Below, piece by piece: positions 6,303 through 9,317 of a DNA stretch of 9,317 nt. Location of the stretch: contig CAJXTM010000082.1 of the NCBI GenBank assembly GCA_913061385.1, forward strand, positions 1-9,317. Direction: 5' to 3'. The notes beneath the pieces were generated by a model. That model saw only the letters and a list, made by a program, of their open reading frames with translations. It searched no databases and was not told where the DNA came from. The DNA is from an uncultured Rhodopirellula sp. (GTDB lineage: Bacteria > Planctomycetota > Planctomycetia > Pirellulales > Pirellulaceae). Each line of letters opens with the position of its first letter. The first letter of the stretch is position 1. Both the position numbers and the translations under genes were made by a program.

Positions 6303-7142
6303 TCAAGCCATTCTGGTGTGATTAAATTCTCGAACAATTCCATCCACCACAGCGATCAACTTTGGAGTTGCCTCATTCGCGACGGCGATAATTTCATCGA
6401 CGTTGGATGGTTTCAACGCATCCGGCAGGCACATATCAGTAACAACACTCAGCCCAACCGTTTTCAAACCACAGTGGACGGCAACAATCGCCTCGGGAAC
6501 AGTGCTCATACCAACCACGTCTGCCCCGATCATCCTGAGGTACCGATACTCGGCTCGGGTCTCCAGATTGGGTCCTGCCACAGCGACAAAAACTCCTTTG
6601 TGGATATTAATGTCACGTTCCCGTGCAATTTTGATCGTACGGTCGATCCACGCCTGATCATACGGTTCGCACATGTCTGGAAAACGTGGTCCGAGGCGAT
6701 CATCGTTGATGCCGATCAACGGGTTATCCCCCAGCAGGTTGATCTGATCTTCGATCACCATCAAATCACCTGAATTGAAGTAGGGATTCAACCCACCGCA
6801 GGCGTTACTGACAATCATCAGCTCTGCTCCAAGTTCCTTGAATACCCGGACCGGCAGCGTGATGTCTTTTAAAGAATAGCCTTCATAAAGATGAAAACGG
6901 CCCTCCATGGCCACGACAGGCACACCGGCTAAACGCCCGCATACCAATCGCCCTCGATGGCTCGTCGCCGTCGACGTCAAAAAGTGCGGAATGTCTTTGT
7001 AATCGAGCGTGGCTTCCACCTCGAGTTCCTCAACAATATCACCTAGGCCGGTCCCCAGGATGATGCCTACTCTGGGTTTGGCGCTAAATTCATTACGGAT
7101 TTTTTCGCAGGCTTCTTGAATCTTGTCATAAAGATCGAGCAT
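6303..7142 (-). CDS. Purine nucleoside phosphorylase paralogue with MTAP-like specificity residues
   Basis: This 279-residue member of the same trimeric phosphorylase family leads the operon. It keeps ILGTGLGDI (phosphate loop, 27-35), SHRGRLVCG (His62), GRFHLYEGYS (81-90), SNACGGLNP (112-120), GPNLETRAEYR (Glu194) and GADVVGMSTVPE (Met212). It differs from its neighbour where specificity is set. VVTDMCLPD puts Asp236 at the human Asn243 position, and SNVDEI puts Val248 at the His257 position. In human 5'-methylthioadenosine phosphorylase these two positions are likewise Asp and Val, although MTAP has Ser where this protein keeps Glu194. The sequence therefore suggests use of adenosine, methylthioadenosine or related 6-aminopurine nucleosides, perhaps alongside 6-oxopurines. 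A GGGGA a few bases before ATG 7142 is a plausible ribosome site, the clearest in the window. Confidence 0.93.
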   Translation of the reverse strand: MLDLYDKIQEACEKIRNEFSAKPRVGIILGTGLGDIVEELEVEATLDYKDIPHFLTSTATSHRGRLVCGRLAGVPVVAMEGRFHLYEGYSLKDITLPVRVFKELGAELMIVSNACGGLNPYFNSGDLMVIEDQINLLGDNPLIGINDDRLGPRFPDMCEPYDQAWIDRTIKIARERDINIHKGVFVAVAGPNLETRAEYRYLRMIGADVVGMSTVPEAIVAVHCGLKTVGLSVVTDMCLPDALKPSNVDEIIAVANEATPKLIAVVDGIVREFNHTRMA

Positions 7143-7174
7143 AACTTTTCCCCGAGGTTATTGCAGACAGTCGT

Positions 7175-7180
7175 ATCATA
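7175..7180 (-). promoter_or_regulatory. Candidate -10 hexamer for the phosphorylase operon
   Basis: The minus strand reads TATGAT here, one base from the TATAAT consensus, 33 bases ahead of the phosphorylase ATG. No recognisable -35 element lies 16-18 bases upstream, so the call rests on the hexamer and its position only. Confidence 0.3.
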
Positions 7181-7246
7181 GCGCGGTAAGCCGGCATCCG
7201 CGACCGCCCAGCGATGCGTTAAAACATAGAACGCTGGATTCTATTG

Positions 7247-7252
7247 TATGAT
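7247..7252 (+). promoter_or_regulatory. Candidate -10 hexamer for the HerA-like ATPase gene
   Basis: TATGAT lies 67 bases before ATG 7320 in the divergent 177-bp intergenic region. No good -35 is seen. It falls between the arms of the inverted repeat AACGCTGG (7230-7237) / CCAGCGTT (7270-7277). An 8-bp direct repeat GCGATGCG occurs at 7211-7218 and 7261-7268, so a regulator binding across this site is possible. Confidence 0.3.
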
Positions 7253-7319
7253 CAGCTTTTGCGATGCGACCAGCGTTGAGCTACGAAACGACTCGCCCCA
7301 GTGCCCGCAGCGATTGTTC

Positions 7320-9268
7320 ATGACCACACCATCCTCTGACGTTTTTGAAAAATTGGCGGCCTTTTATCTTGGCCGTGACTACGATCTCGCAACGCGGGAA
7401 ATGACCGATGACTTATTGATGTACGATGCAAAAGATCTTTGCACCCATGCAATGTGCGTTGGCATGACCGGCAGCGGAAAAACGGGACTGTGCATTTCCC
7501 TGTTGGAAGAAGCAGCACTGGATGGAATCCCCATCATCTGCGTTGATCCGAAGGGAGACCTTGCTAACCTGCTGCTGACATTCCCCAATCTCAGTCCAGC
7601 CGATTTCCAACCTTGGATGGACGAAGGCGAAGCTAAACGAAAGGGTATCAGCGTAGAGCAGTTGGCATCCGACACTGCAAAACGCTGGAGTGAAGGCCTG
7701 CAATCATGGGGGCAGGATGCTAATCGAATCCAACGACTGAAAGATGCCGTCGACATTTCGATTTACACACCGGGCAGCAACATCGGCCTGCCGCTGACGG
7801 TACTCAAGAGCTTTGATGCTCCTCCCGTCGAGGCAAGGGATGACGCCGAATCATTGGGTGACAAAATCACCGGCGCCGTCTCCGGACTGCTTACATTGAT
7901 GGGGATTGATGCCGATCCCATGACCTCCTCTGAACACATTCTGATGTCCTCCATTTTGCAAAAGCAATGGAGAAATGGAAAAAATGTTCCCATTGGCCAG
8001 CTGATCCGACTGATCCAAAAGCCACCGATCGATCGCATCGGGGTCGTCGACCTTGATTCTTTCATGTCTGCTGATGACCGCAACAAACTTGCAATGCGTC
8101 TGAACAACTTGCTGGCCTCACCTGCATTCGCATCGTGGATGGAAGGTGATTCACTGTCGATCAAAGGCATGCTGCAATCGTCAACTGGCAAACCTCGCAT
8201 CACGATTCTTTCGATCGCGCATCTGGACGACAATGAGCGGATGTTCTTTGTCACGATCCTGCTTAACGAACTGCTTGCTTGGGTAAGAACACAGACTGGC
8301 ACAAGCTCACTCAGGGCGCTCTTTTACATGGATGAAGTCGCAGGCTATTTCCCACCCGTCAAAAACCCTCCCTCCAAGCCACCCATGCTAACTCTGCTCA
8401 AACAAGCAAGAGCGTTTGGGCTTGGGATCACACTTGCAACTCAGAATCCAGTCGATCTTGATTACAAAGGTCTGTCCAACATCGGCACATGGTTCCTCGG
8501 TCGCTTGCAGACAGAACGTGACAAAGCGAGAGTCATTGAAGGACTCGAAGGAGCTGCTGGAAACGCAGGGCAGCCATTTAATCGTCAACAAATGGAACAG
8601 ATCCTCGCAGGCCTCGGCAGTCGTGTTTTCCTGATGAACAACGTGCATGAACCTCAGCCCCGTGTCTTTCAGACGCGTTGGGCCATGTCGTATCTTGCGG
8701 GGCCACTGGCAAGGGGACAGATCAGCCAGCTGATGGCGGACAAAAAACAGGGACTGACACATCAGACAACTGACAACAATCGTCAAGAAATAGAGCCAAA
8801 ACTGGACATCGCAAAAACCAGTGTTCAACAACCAAGATCCACCACTTCAAATTCATCATCGACCACCCCGATCCGTCCCGCCGTTCCCGCAAGCATCATC
8901 GAACATTTTTCAGGAACCAACCTGCGAAGCAAACCAAACGCCAAACTGGTTTATCGACCAAGTCTGTATTGCGAAGGTGTTCTGCACTTCATTCGAAAAA
9001 CGGCAGCATTGGATCAATGGCAAGATGCCACCCATGTCATCAACTGCACACCCGAATTCCCCGACAACCTCTGGGAAAGCAGTGAACCAGCAAGCCCGGA
9101 CATTGACCGGATGGAGTCGCCCGAAGAAGGATTCATATTTGCCCGACTTCCTAGCGAACTGGTGAGCAAAGGAAAGTATCGAACCTACCGATCCCAATAC
9201 AAAGAATTCCTGTATCGGCATTGCGACGTGACACTCTACAAATCAAACCTCGTCAAAGGAACAGCGCC
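7320..9268 (+). CDS. HerA/FtsK-like ATP-binding protein, C-terminus cut by the insert end
   Basis: The reading frame is open from ATG 7320 to the right adapter, giving about 649 residues of a longer protein. It is a RecA-fold ATPase of the HerA/FtsK type, a group of ring-forming motors that move DNA or protein. FYLGRDYDL (15-23) and GMTGSGKT (Walker A, 48-55) come first, then VDPKGDLANLLL (75-86). ALFYMDEVAGYFPP (333-346) holds the Walker B Asp338-Glu339. ATQNPVDLDYKGLSNIG (373-389) is the sensor-type segment, followed by TERDKARVIEGLEG, where an arginine finger may lie. Residues 475-525 are a Ser/Thr/Gln-rich linker without helical pattern, and from about 526 a second domain begins (IIEHF, then a Trp- and Tyr-containing region) that I do not recognise. 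No signal peptide or membrane segment is seen. Similar ATPases are, from memory, common in Planctomycetota. Substrate unknown; no NurA-like nuclease is in view. Confidence 0.85.
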
Positions 9269-9317
9269 CTGTCTCTTATACACATCTGACGCTGCCGACG
9301 ACTCCTTACGTGTAGAT
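9269..9317 (-). other. Untrimmed Nextera/Tn5 sequencing adapter (right end)
   Basis: This is the reverse complement of the left adapter: mosaic end at 9269-9287, linker at 9288-9301, the same i5 index at 9302-9309 and P5 bases at 9310-9317. Having the same index-side adapter at both ends suggests a long fragment amplified with a single tagmentation adapter. Genomic sequence ends at 9268, in the middle of the ATPase gene. Confidence 0.98.

Noticed and set aside
7379..8831. Several long open frames on the minus strand opposite the ATPase
   Set aside because: They have no recognisable motifs and lie antisense to a frame with clear Walker A and B motifs that is open over more than 1.9 kb.
7320..9268. 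HerA-nuclease type antiphage defence system
   Set aside because: No NurA, Sir2 or other nuclease gene adjoins the ATPase in this window, and its visible neighbours are metabolic; the right side is missing, so the idea is unsupported rather than disproved.
48..9268. tRNA, rRNA, CRISPR array or insertion sequence
   Set aside because: No cloverleaf-like segment, regularly spaced repeat or transposase-like frame was seen in any intergenic gap.
1..9317. Terminal inverted repeats of a transposon or linear plasmid
   Set aside because: They match Nextera adapter, index and Tn5 mosaic-end sequence exactly; no transposase or replication gene is present.

Overview
The window is one insert of about 9.2 kb (positions 48-9268) bounded on both sides by untrimmed Illumina Nextera/Tn5 adapter sequence in inverted orientation. 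Both outer genes are therefore cut by library fragmentation, and the perfect terminal inverted repeat is technical rather than biological. Gene content points to a member of the Planctomycetota, probably Pirellulales-like. The reasons are a secreted gluzincin protease with a LecA-type lectin domain, a HerA-like ATPase with the FYLGR...GMTGSGKT arrangement, tandem trimeric-type purine nucleoside phosphorylases, and mostly weak or absent Shine-Dalgarno sequences. This assignment comes from recalled family distribution; no search was run.

Layout, left to right: (1) 48-708, + strand: a possible tail of an NfeD/ClpP-type protease (weak call), then a short GT2-type glycosyltransferase. (2) 836-1909, - strand: an orphan lipoprotein of the iron(III)-type ABC solute-binding family. 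(3) 1897-3168, + strand: an exported HExxH metallopeptidase with a C-terminal PA-IL/LecA-like domain. Its ATG overlaps the GTG start of the divergent lipoprotein gene. (4) 3243-7142, - strand: four genes reading in one direction. Two purine nucleoside phosphorylases (7142-6303, then 6296-5355) are nearly contiguous. After a 159-bp gap holding a 20-bp palindrome come a GXGXG-fold protein like the C-terminal domain of glutamate synthase (5195-4431) and a degenerate relative of the FMN domain of glutamate synthase (4376-3243). (5) 7320 to the right adapter, + strand: a HerA/FtsK-type ATPase, truncated at the insert end, divergent from the phosphorylase genes across a 177-bp promoter region.

Two functional units stand out. 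The two phosphorylases look specialised for different bases. The downstream one keeps the Asn and His of inosine/guanosine enzymes. The upstream one has Asp and Val at those positions, as in methylthioadenosine phosphorylase, so the pair could together salvage 6-oxo and 6-amino purine nucleosides. The second unit resembles the GlxC-GlxD/MgsB-MgsC part of N-methylglutamate or glutamate synthase. However, no glutaminase subunit is visible, and the FMN-domain partner has lost the iron-sulfur cysteines and several signature motifs. It may be a repurposed module of unknown reaction, and it is the best candidate here for something undescribed.
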